From assembly GCA_002189105.1 (NCBI GenBank), contig NIOB01000010.1, positions 56,165-120,164 of the forward strand: DNA of 64,000 bases. The letters are read 5' to 3'. The position numbers and the translations under genes were made by a program. This stretch comes from Saccharibacillus soli. GTDB lineage: Bacteria; Bacillota; Bacilli; Paenibacillales; Paenibacillaceae. The notes under the pieces were generated by a model. It saw nothing but the letters and a program-made list of their open reading frames with translations, did not search any database and had not been told where the DNA came from. Below are positions 17,429 through 25,235 of this stretch, piece by piece. Within the stretch, counting starts at the first letter, position 1. Each line of letters starts with the position of its first letter.

Positions 17429-19156
17429 TTATTTTGCGTTCCAAGCTTCTACCGTGTCTTTAATCAATTGCGTATACTTGGCTTCCATTTCCGGAATACC
17501 GTTGCCTTCGAGATCTTTCAGCATTTGATCGTAGATGGCATCAAATTGGTCCGGTTTCGCAACGATGGCCGCTGGAATGGCTTTACGTACAATATCCTGC
17601 GATTTTTGGAAAGCAACCGTGTAATCCGGGTCGCTTGGAGCTGGCAGGTTGTACGCTGCGCCCCATGCTTTGACCGGGAATTCGTCTTTGCCCGGGAAGA
17701 GGTCTTTCCAGGTTGTGGCTTTGTAAGCTGCCAGCGCTTTTTTCATCGGCTCGCTGTAGTTCTTCGTGATTTGTTCCGGATAGTTCGTCGTGTAGTAGTT
17801 GCCCGACGTATCTTTGACGCCGTCACCGTAACGAACGGACAGCGGAGCGTAGAGACCGATACCCGTTTCTTTGGTGAAGTTCGCGTTGTCGTTCGTTTTG
17901 CGATCTTGAACGTCGTCCGGAATCACGCGTTTGCCGTTCTCCATTTTGTACTGTTGACCTTCGATGCCCCAGTTGTTGAGAACCTGAGCTTCGTCGGAAG
18001 CCATCCAGTCCAGGAATTGGATCGCGCGGATTTGTTGGTCTTTGTCCAGCGCCGTCGTCAGACCCACGCCGTAGCCGGAACCGTTACCGATGTCCACGAA
18101 GGAATGGTCTTTAAAGTCTTTGTTCAGCGTAACCGGGAAGTGGCCGTAAGTGCGCTCATGTTTGCCCGCGCTTTTCAGGGAGTTTACGGCATCGTTGAAA
18201 TCCCAATCCTGATCGATCAGGCCGAGTACGCGGCCGCTGGCGATCTTCGCCAGATACTGGTCGTTCTTTTGCGTGAAGGTTTCTTTATCGAGCAGACCCT
18301 CGTTATACATTTTGTTGAGCCATTTGAAGTATTCTTTTTCTTCCGGACGTTTGTAGTGCAGCTTCGCTTCGTACGTTTCCGGATCGATATAATATTCGCC
18401 ATCGTCCGGACCGCCCGTTGCCGTTACAGCCGGGTTGGTTACGGTAATCATGATCTTCCAGTCATCTGCGTTAAGCAGCAGTGGAATCGTAGGTTGACCG
18501 TCGATCGTTGGGTGCTTGGCTACATAGTCCTTCAGGACTTTCTCGAAATCGTCTACTGTACGAATTTCCGGGTAGCCTAGTTCTTCCAGCACAGCCAACT
18601 GAACTTCAAAGCCGCCGCCTGCATCGAAGGAAGTCTGGTCAACCATGGCATTGGTCGGGATGGTATAGATCGCAGGGTCCTCTTTACTGTATTTCAGACG
18701 ATTCATGTATGGGCCGTAGATCTTCTTGATGTTCGGCGCATATTGGTCGATCAGATCCGTCAGATCCACCATGGCGCCTGCGTCTACAAGCTTGCTGGTT
18801 TCACCTTTGGGGAAAATGATTTCGGGATAGTCACCGGAAGCGATCATCAGGGCAATCTTCTGCTGGTCGGTACCGCTGACGGCAAATTCGGCGTTCAGTG
18901 TAACTCCCGTTTTTTCCGTGATGACTTTGCCGACTGCATCCTGCATGTTATTCCAGTTCGGGCTGGCATCGCCGCCGAAGAACGTGAACGTAACGGGTTC
19001 TTTGCTTGGCGCTGCACCAGCCGCCGCATTGGTCGCTTCCGATCCTTTTGCCGGCTCTGTCGTTGCGGCCTTGTCACCGCCACCTCCACAACCTGCTGCT
19101 ACAACCAGCGTGCTCGTCATCAGCAGCGCCGCCATTTTTTTCGTTTTCCCCTTCAT
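17429..19156 (-). CDS. Extracellular sugar-binding lipoprotein (middle copy)
   Basis: The product has 575 residues with lipobox VAAGC (Cys23), an Ala/Thr/Glu-rich linker (about 24-48) and a two-lobed binding domain. It is strongly similar along its whole length to the copies on either side; the blocks LVDLTDLIDQYAPNIKK, TIDGQPTIPLLLNADDWKI and YKATTWKDLFPGKDEFPVK are shared with only scattered changes. ATG at 19156 has AAGGGGG 10 bases upstream. The gene has its own terminator, cre-like elements and a 400-base upstream region, so it is probably an independent transcription unit rather than only an operon member. Ligand is inferred to be a plant-type oligosaccharide because of GH95. Confidence 0.88.
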   Translation of the reverse strand: MKGKTKKMAALLMTSTLVVAAGCGGGGDKAATTEPAKGSEATNAAAGAAPSKEPVTFTFFGGDASPNWNNMQDAVGKVITEKTGVTLNAEFAVSGTDQQKIALMIASGDYPEIIFPKGETSKLVDAGAMVDLTDLIDQYAPNIKKIYGPYMNRLKYSKEDPAIYTIPTNAMVDQTSFDAGGGFEVQLAVLEELGYPEIRTVDDFEKVLKDYVAKHPTIDGQPTIPLLLNADDWKIMITVTNPAVTATGGPDDGEYYIDPETYEAKLHYKRPEEKEYFKWLNKMYNEGLLDKETFTQKNDQYLAKIASGRVLGLIDQDWDFNDAVNSLKSAGKHERTYGHFPVTLNKDFKDHSFVDIGNGSGYGVGLTTALDKDQQIRAIQFLDWMASDEAQVLNNWGIEGQQYKMENGKRVIPDDVQDRKTNDNANFTKETGIGLYAPLSVRYGDGVKDTSGNYYTTNYPEQITKNYSEPMKKALAAYKATTWKDLFPGKDEFPVKAWGAAYNLPAPSDPDYTVAFQKSQDIVRKAIPAAIVAKPDQFDAIYDQMLKDLEGNGIPEMEAKYTQLIKDTVEAWNAK

Positions 19157-19273
19157 GAATCTGCATCCCCCTTTAGGATGGATTTTATATGTGTACAACG
19201 GGCTTCACCCGATCATACCGATCCCTGACCTGCCATTTTCTAATCTGTGTCTGCTTCTGTTCAACTTCTGAAT

Positions 19274-19287
19274 ATAAAGCGTTTACA
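19274..19287. promoter_or_regulatory. cre-like site before middle binding-protein gene
   Basis: On the minus strand TGTAAACGCTTTAT matches the CcpA operator pattern except at its last two positions. It lies about 120 bases before the start at 19156. A second, weaker cre-like word (GTAAAGCGTTTTC) is at 19366-19378. Confidence 0.5.
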
Positions 19288-19411
19288 TTACTAATAAAAA
19301 ATAAGGCTCCTTCGGCTAATTTCACCCTGATTCTGATTAACTAATAATCGAAAAAGTTTGTGTGAGTAAAGCGTTTTCGGAGCATCTTGAATGAATTCCT
19401 TCATTTAATAT

Positions 19412-19425
19412 TGTAAGTGCTTACA
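19412..19425. promoter_or_regulatory. Palindrome TGTAAGTGCTTACA
   Basis: This near-perfect 14-base inverted repeat resembles a CcpA or LacI-family operator but has TG in place of the central CG. A related word, TGAAAATGCTTACA, is found at 15299-15312 before GH95, so both may be read by one regulator of the locus. Confidence 0.35.
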
Positions 19426-19487
19426 GATAGAATATAACTTCCGAAACCCTTTTTGTCAACCATAAATGTTTATTTTTGTTCATAAAA

Positions 19488-19517
19488 GAAAAATGATCCT
19501 ACAAAGGATCATTTTTC
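19488..19517 (-). terminator. Terminator after third binding-protein gene
   Basis: GAAAAATGATCC and GGATCATTTTTC form a 12-pair stem around a 6-base loop and end in T-rich sequence on the minus strand, 40 bases after the stop at 19556. Confidence 0.8.
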
Positions 19518-19555
19518 TCTAAATCTACTTTTTATTGCGGTTTGTTGACGGTCAA

Positions 19556-21259
19556 TTATTTGCCCGTTCCCCACAGTTCAACCGTATTTTTGATCTGCTG
19601 CGAGAAGATGTTCTCCATCTCCACGATGTCCGCCGAGTTCAATTCCTGAAGCATGCCGTCATAGATGGCGTCAAATTTATCCGGTGTAGCCAGAATGGCT
19701 TCCGGAATCCGTTTACGCACCACGTCCTGCGCTTTTTGGAAAGCAACGGTATACGATGGATCGTTTGGCGCTGGCAGGTTGTACGCTGCACCCCATGCGC
19801 TTGTACCCAGTTCGTCCGCTTTCGGGAACAGATCTTTCCAGGTCGTCGCATTATATTTCTTCAGTGCATCCTTTTCAGGCTGCGTATACGCGCTCTGGAT
19901 TTGTTCCGGGAAATTCGTCGTGTAATAGTTGTCGGTCTTGTCTTTCATACCATCGCCATAATGAGGGGACATCAGCGTATATTGACCAATGCCGGTTTCT
20001 TTGGTGAAGGTTGCATTGTCGTTGGTCTTGCGGTCTTGAATATCCTTGGGAATGACACGTTTGCCATTCTCAACGTTGTACTGCTTGCCTTCAACGCCCC
20101 AGTTGTTCAGAACCTGGCCTTCGTCGGAAGCGAGCCAATCCAGGAATTTGATTGCACGGATGCGTTGGTTTTCATCCAGATTGGTCGTGATGCCGATGCC
20201 GTACCCGCCCGGGAATCCTACGTCCATGAACGAGTGATCCTTATATTGGTCACTCAATGTAACCGGGAAGTGACCATAGATGCGATTCTGCATCGTTGGG
20301 TCACTCGAACCTTTGAGGGCATTTTCCGCTTCGCTGTAGTCCCACTCCTGGTTGATTGTGCCCAGAACGCGTCCACTGGAGATTTTCGCCAGATATTGGT
20401 CGCGTTTTTGCGTAAAGGTCTCTTTGTCCAGCAGGCCTTCGCTGTTCATCTTGTTCAGCCAGCGGAAATATTCTTTTTCTTCCGGACGCTTGTAGTGCAG
20501 CTTCGCTTCATACGTCTCTGGGTTGATGTAGAACTCCCCGTTATCCGGCAGGCCGGTAGCGAGGAACGCCGGGTTGGTCACGCCGATCATGATGTGCCAG
20601 TCGTCCGCGTTCAGCGAGAGTGGAATCGTCGGCTGTCCATTGATCGTCGGATTTTTTGCATAATAATCCTTGAGGGCTTTCTCATAATCGTCCAATGTGC
20701 GAATCTCTGGGTAACCCAGCTCTTTAAGCACTTCCAATTGCAGCTCGAAGCCACCGCCTGCGTCGAACGAAGTCTGTCCTACGCCGGTATAGGTCGGCAG
20801 AATATAGATCGATTGGTCGTCTTTGCTGTATTTCAGACGATTCATATCGTTTGCGTACAAGGCTTTGATATTCGGTGCATATTTGTCGATCAGATCGGTC
20901 AAGTCCACCAGCGCCCCGGCTTCCACCAGTTTGCTTGTGTCGCCTTTTGGCATAATGAGATCCGGGTACTCGCCCGATGCGATCATCAGCGAGACTTTCT
21001 GCGTGTCGCCACCGATGGCATATTCCGCGTTGAGGGTAACGCCTGTTTTTTCCGTGATAACTTTGCCTACATCATCTTTCATACCGTTCCAGTTTGGATT
21101 GGAATCCGCACTGAACAGGCTGAAGGTTACGGGACCCGTATCGTCGGCTGCTGCGCCTCCGCTGCCCTTGCTATCGCTTGCTCCGCCGCCGCATGCCGTC
21201 AGACCCACGAGGGATGCCAGTGCAACCGGTGCGATCCACTTTGCTTTTTTGCTTACCAC
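19556..21259 (-). CDS. Extracellular sugar-binding lipoprotein (copy nearest permeases)
   Basis: The product has 567 residues with lipobox LTAC (Cys23). It is the most divergent of the three copies near the N-terminus (VTFSLFSADSNPNW instead of VTFTFFGGDASPNW) and in ligand-facing loops, but shares KLHYKRPEEKEYF and NNWGVEGKQYNVENGKRVIP blocks. The start is GTG at 21259, with GGGAGG 9 bases upstream. It follows the permease genes by 161 bases across a strong hairpin without a T-run, so it is likely the original partner of the transporter and co-transcribed with it at a different level. Confidence 0.88.
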   Translation of the reverse strand: MVSKKAKWIAPVALASLVGLTACGGGASDSKGSGGAAADDTGPVTFSLFSADSNPNWNGMKDDVGKVITEKTGVTLNAEYAIGGDTQKVSLMIASGEYPDLIMPKGDTSKLVEAGALVDLTDLIDKYAPNIKALYANDMNRLKYSKDDQSIYILPTYTGVGQTSFDAGGGFELQLEVLKELGYPEIRTLDDYEKALKDYYAKNPTINGQPTIPLSLNADDWHIMIGVTNPAFLATGLPDNGEFYINPETYEAKLHYKRPEEKEYFRWLNKMNSEGLLDKETFTQKRDQYLAKISSGRVLGTINQEWDYSEAENALKGSSDPTMQNRIYGHFPVTLSDQYKDHSFMDVGFPGGYGIGITTNLDENQRIRAIKFLDWLASDEGQVLNNWGVEGKQYNVENGKRVIPKDIQDRKTNDNATFTKETGIGQYTLMSPHYGDGMKDKTDNYYTTNFPEQIQSAYTQPEKDALKKYNATTWKDLFPKADELGTSAWGAAYNLPAPNDPSYTVAFQKAQDVVRKRIPEAILATPDKFDAIYDGMLQELNSADIVEMENIFSQQIKNTVELWGTGK

Positions 21260-21370
21260 TTCAAAAAACCTCCCTTTTCAAATCACCCTGAAAATCTTAT
21301 CTCTATAGGGGTCGCTGGGTCAAAAGATCCTGAAGTTGTTCAAGGTCGTTTGCCTACGCCCTTTGTATAT

Positions 21371-21390
21371 CGGGAGGCCGGAGCCTCCCG
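21371..21390 (-). other. Intergenic stem-loop between permease and binding-protein genes
   Basis: CGGGAGGC and GCCTCCCG form a perfect 8-pair stem with a CGGA-type tetraloop. No T-run follows on the minus strand, so it is unlikely to terminate; it may block RNA decay and set different levels of permease and binding protein. Confidence 0.6.
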
Positions 21391-21420
21391 TCCATACCAA
21401 GCTGTTACATGGAATCTAAC

Positions 21421-22329
21421 TTACGATTTTACCGCGCCCAGCGTCATCCCGCTAACAAAGTATTTTTGCAGGAACGGATACACGATCAGGATCGGTACGG
21501 TAACGACAATGGTGATGGCCATCTTGATGGATTCCGGCGAGATCTGCGCCATCTTCTGCGCCATATCATTCGCGTTAATCATCTGACCGCTGCCGCCCTG
21601 CTGGGTACTTTGCAGAACCTTCATCAGCTCGAACTGCAAGGTTGTCCATTCCGGATGGCGTCCGTTATACAGATACGAGTCGAACCAGGAGTTCCATTGT
21701 CCCACCGCCAGGAACAGCGCGATGGTAGCCAATACCGGCTTACAGAGCGGCAGGATGATTCTCCAGAAGATCGTGAAGTCATTCGCTCCGTCAAGCTTCG
21801 CCGATTCTTGCAGCGCATACGGCAGGCCATCCATGAAGGAGCGGATAACGATGACGTTGAAGGCACTTACGACGCCCGGCAGAACGTATACCCAGAACGT
21901 GCCCAGCAGATCCAGGTCGCGGAACAGGATGTAGATGGGAATCATACCGCCGCTGACATACATCGTGACAACCAGAAAAATCGAAGTGAATTTACGAGCC
22001 TGGAAGTCCGGTCGGCTGAGAACGTAAGCCAGCATGGAGGCGCTGGCGAGGCCAAACAGCGTACCGACAACCGTTCTAAGAATCGAGACCCACAGACCGC
22101 GAACCAACCCTTCATATTGGAAGATCTGCTGATAGTTCTCGAAGGTGAACACCCGTGGAACGATCGTGATGCCTCCCTTAACCGTGTCGGCGGACTCGTT
22201 GAGCGAGATCGCAAGCACGTTCAGGAACGGATACAAGGTCACGATCAGGACCAATGACATAATGACAATGTTGACGACGTCGAACACTTTATCGCCGCGT
22301 GTGGCGTTAAAAGCTTTAGGTGCTGCCAT
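21421..22329 (-). CDS. Sugar ABC transporter permease, LplC/YtcP type
   Basis: The product has 302 residues and six predicted membrane helices. The cytoplasmic EAA loop reads ESAKLDGANDFTIFWRIILP (about 193-212), which contacts the ATPase. The C-terminus FVSGMTLGAVKS is characteristic of the LplC group. It forms a heterodimer with the permease encoded immediately upstream (11-base gap). No ATPase gene is nearby; such systems in Bacillota usually share the general MsmX/MsmK ATPase encoded elsewhere. Confidence 0.9.
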   Translation of the reverse strand: MAAPKAFNATRGDKVFDVVNIVIMSLVLIVTLYPFLNVLAISLNESADTVKGGITIVPRVFTFENYQQIFQYEGLVRGLWVSILRTVVGTLFGLASASMLAYVLSRPDFQARKFTSIFLVVTMYVSGGMIPIYILFRDLDLLGTFWVYVLPGVVSAFNVIVIRSFMDGLPYALQESAKLDGANDFTIFWRIILPLCKPVLATIALFLAVGQWNSWFDSYLYNGRHPEWTTLQFELMKVLQSTQQGGSGQMINANDMAQKMAQISPESIKMAITIVVTVPILIVYPFLQKYFVSGMTLGAVKS

Positions 22330-22341
22330 AATGTTCCCCCC

Positions 22342-23337
22342 TTACATGATGCTTTCTTTGGATACTCTTTTGAAGATACCGTTGACCGTAAACAGCAGGA
22401 TTACGCTGACAACGGAGTTAAAGATACTGATAGCTGTACCATAGGAGAAGCGGTTCATCTGTAACCCGTACTGAAGGGCATACAGTTCAAGCACCTGTGA
22501 GTATTCCTGCACCAGGTTGTTGCCCAGGAGGAATTGTTTCTCAAAGCCGATCTGCATCAGGTGACCGATCGCCATGATGAACAATACGGAGATCGTCGTA
22601 CGAATACCAGGAAGTGTAATATGCCACATCTGTCTGTAACGGTTGGCACCATCGACCCGGGCCGCTTCGTACTGCTCCTGATCGATCCCCGTGATGGCTG
22701 CCAGATAGATGATGGTGTTCCAGCCCATTTCCTTCCACACATCGGAAGCGGTTACAATGTACCAGAACCAATTCCCCTTAGCCATAAACTGAATCGGCTC
22801 GTTGATGATATGCAGTCCGACGAGGAGATCGTTGATTGCGCCGCCCTGTGTAGAGAGCATCTTGGTGACGATCCCAGCTACAACGACCCATGATACAAAG
22901 TGAGGCAGATAAGAGACGGTTTGGACAAAACGTTTGAACATCATGCCGCGAAGTTCGTTCAGCAGGACGGCGAAGATAATCGGAACGATGAAGCCGACCA
23001 CGAGGCTCATGACGCTCATCGCCAGCGTATTGCGAAGCGCGAGGTAGAAGCGGTCATCGGAGAACAATTCGACGAAGTGCTTGAATCCGACCCATTTCTG
23101 ATCGAGGAACGGCTTGGCCGGCTTGAAGTCCTGGAAGGCCATCGTCCAGCCCCACAGAGGCAGGTAACTGAAGACGAACGCCCAAATGATAAAAGGCAGA
23201 GACATGAAATACAGATACTTTTGCTGCAAAGCAGTACGCCAGAAACTTTGCTTTTTAAAGCGCTTACCAACGTCTGCTTCGGCAGCAGGAGCACCTGGGC
23301 TTTTGTTGGAAGTACCGCCTGGTGTGAGCGTTTCCAT
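22342..23337 (-). CDS. Sugar ABC transporter permease, LplB/YtcO type
   Basis: The product has 331 residues: a polar N-terminal tail (about 1-38), then six membrane helices. The EAA loop reads YEAARVDGANRYRQMWHITL. SYLPHFVSWVVVAGI and VQEYSQVLELYALQYGLQ are typical of LplB-like subunits, which handle complex oligosaccharides. It opens the transport operon; the upstream 314-base gap holds the terminator of the regulator gene and cre-like words, so a promoter should lie there. Confidence 0.9.
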   Translation of the reverse strand: METLTPGGTSNKSPGAPAAEADVGKRFKKQSFWRTALQQKYLYFMSLPFIIWAFVFSYLPLWGWTMAFQDFKPAKPFLDQKWVGFKHFVELFSDDRFYLALRNTLAMSVMSLVVGFIVPIIFAVLLNELRGMMFKRFVQTVSYLPHFVSWVVVAGIVTKMLSTQGGAINDLLVGLHIINEPIQFMAKGNWFWYIVTASDVWKEMGWNTIIYLAAITGIDQEQYEAARVDGANRYRQMWHITLPGIRTTISVLFIMAIGHLMQIGFEKQFLLGNNLVQEYSQVLELYALQYGLQMNRFSYGTAISIFNSVVSVILLFTVNGIFKRVSKESIM

Positions 23338-23388
23338 GTGTATGACCCCTCCTGATTTCCTTTATGGTCTAATGATAATTCTTTTGAA

Positions 23389-23402
23389 TGAAAGCGCATA
23401 CC
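23389..23402. promoter_or_regulatory. cre-like site before the permease operon
   Basis: TGAAAGCGCATACC fits the CcpA pattern at most positions and lies about 55 bases before the permease start at 23337. A second partial element, CGAAAACGTTTCAG, is at 23441-23454. Confidence 0.4.
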
Positions 23403-23516
23403 CCACGAATTTTAGACAAAATCATGCAAAAATTAGACATCGAAAACGTTTCAGGCGATAATTCGCAAAAAAAGGGGGTATAAATTAGAGGTTCTGATGC
23501 CCATCATCATTTTTAC

Positions 23517-23552
23517 AAAAAAAGATCCGGTTCCCGAGGGAACCGGATCTTT
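23517..23552 (-). terminator. Terminator of the kinase-regulator operon
   Basis: AAAGATCCGGTTCCC and GGGAACCGGATCTTT form a perfect 15-pair stem around a two-base loop; the minus strand continues into TTTT. It separates the regulators from the transporter genes. Confidence 0.88.
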
Positions 23553-23651
23553 GAACGGTACTTCCTGCCTGCCTATAAATCGCTCTGCCTTTGCCCCAGA
23601 TCAGCCAAGACCGATCAGACCCCATCGACTGGGCAGGTTTACGTCGAACGT

Positions 23652-25235
23652 TTACGATTCGCTGCCCTGCTGCTCACTGTGAGCTTCGCTGCGATAGGCA
23701 GAAGGAGAAGTTCCGACATATTTGCGGAACTTGGAGTGGAAATAGTCCGCGTTGGAATAGCCCACTTTAGCCGCCACCTGATGCACCTTCAGCCCCTGCG
23801 TCAGCAGCTCTTTTGCTTTTTCGACGCGAACCTTATCCACGAATGCATTGAAATACTCGCCTGTGTAATTTTTGAACAGTTTGCCCAGATACCCGCTGTT
23901 GTAGCCAAACATCTCGGCCAGGACTTCAAGCTTGAGATTCTCGCTGTAATTGCGGCGAATGAAGTCGATCATCTGCTTGAGCACCGTATCCTTGTTTGCG
24001 CCGCCAAAGCGGTCAATCAGCTCGCCCATCCGCTCGCTGACACGCCGCTTGAGCGCCCCATAGCTGTGTGCCTGATTCACTTCGGAGAGCAGCACGCTGT
24101 GATAGCTCTGCGCCAGATCTGCCGCCGAGGAACCGCTGGAAGAGAGCTTGCCAATCGCCAGCGACAGGGTGCGCGAATATTCGCCCCGGATCGCCCCTTC
24201 GTCCATGCGCCGGCTCATCGCCGCATGATCCAGTTCTCCCAATACCTTCTCTACCGCATCACGGCTGCGAATATCCAGCGCATAATACAACTTGTCGCCC
24301 AGCTGTGGCCCTTCTTCTCCCTCGTCTCCCTCTGCGGGCATCTGTACCGTCGGGAACAGTGCTTCATAGGCAGCGGCGTCGATCAGCGAACCATTCTCAA
24401 AGAAAAAGCGGGCATGCAGCAGTCGTTCCGCTTCACGAAGTGACAAAGCAATCGTCGTCAGGTCCTCTACTACCGGCCCGCATGCCGCGTGAAACTCCAG
24501 ATCTCCCGCGATCTCCGACAGATGGGCACGAAGCGCGTCGGTGCGCTCCACCAGACTCTGGCGCACAATCAACAGCCCGATGTGGGAACCTGCCGAGAAC
24601 AGGATGCCTTCATCCCGTTCTTCAAAGGCTTCCTTCAGACGCTGACGAAAAGCCGCATGCTGCCGGGATTCGGTCTCCGCTGAACCATGGGCATCCAGCA
24701 GGGCAATGCGGTAGGCGGAAGCTGACAGACCCAGCGCTTCGATGAGCTTCGCACGCTGCGTCTCGTCCAGCAGCTCATCCTCGAATAGAAGTTCTTCCAC
24801 CAGCTGCGCTCTTGGCAGTGCAGCTTCCTGTTCGGTGCGGACGCTGCGTGCCTCCTGTTCACGCTGAAGCAGTTCACGCACACGGCGCAGCTCCTCCACC
24901 AGTTCGTCTTCATCCACCGGCTTGAGCAGATAACCGTTCACTCCGCTGACGATCGCCCTTTTGGCATAATCGAATTCGGCATATCCACTCAGAATCAGGA
25001 AATGCGCCGAGGAGTTTTCTTTGCGTACACGCTCAATCAGATCAAGACCCGTCATGCCGGGCATCCGAATATCAACAATCGTCAGATCCGGCTCAAGCTG
25101 ACCGAATTTCTCCAGCCCCTCCTTGCCGTTTGACGCGGTATCCACAATCTCAAACCCTTCCGCTTCCCAATCCACGATTGTACGCAGTCCTTCACGAATC
25201 ATCGGTTCGTCGTCCACAATCAGCACTTTATACAT
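23652..25235 (-). CDS. Response regulator, YesN type, with AraC HTH output
   Basis: The product has 527 residues: a receiver domain (about 1-125) with Asp9, Asp10, phospho-acceptor Asp55 (TIVDIRMPG) and Lys107-type KPVDEDE; a middle region of about 290 residues of variable sequence; and two AraC-type helix-turn-helices at about 420-520 (LEVLAEMFGYNSGYLGKLF, VHQVAAKVGYSNADYFHSKF). It should activate the permease, binding-protein and GH95 genes downstream when phosphorylated. ATG at 25235 overlaps the kinase stop by 8 bases and has GGGAGGG 6 bases upstream; an upstream extension of the frame is rejected because it would lie inside the kinase. Confidence 0.92.
   Translation of the reverse strand: MYKVLIVDDEPMIREGLRTIVDWEAEGFEIVDTASNGKEGLEKFGQLEPDLTIVDIRMPGMTGLDLIERVRKENSSAHFLILSGYAEFDYAKRAIVSGVNGYLLKPVDEDELVEELRRVRELLQREQEARSVRTEQEAALPRAQLVEELLFEDELLDETQRAKLIEALGLSASAYRIALLDAHGSAETESRQHAAFRQRLKEAFEERDEGILFSAGSHIGLLIVRQSLVERTDALRAHLSEIAGDLEFHAACGPVVEDLTTIALSLREAERLLHARFFFENGSLIDAAAYEALFPTVQMPAEGDEGEEGPQLGDKLYYALDIRSRDAVEKVLGELDHAAMSRRMDEGAIRGEYSRTLSLAIGKLSSSGSSAADLAQSYHSVLLSEVNQAHSYGALKRRVSERMGELIDRFGGANKDTVLKQMIDFIRRNYSENLKLEVLAEMFGYNSGYLGKLFKNYTGEYFNAFVDKVRVEKAKELLTQGLKVHQVAAKVGYSNADYFHSKFRKYVGTSPSAYRSEAHSEQQGSES

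Noticed and set aside
19535-21586. Long plus-strand open frame opposite the third binding-protein gene
   Set aside because: It is the antisense shadow of a clear lipoprotein gene and also spans the intergenic gap.
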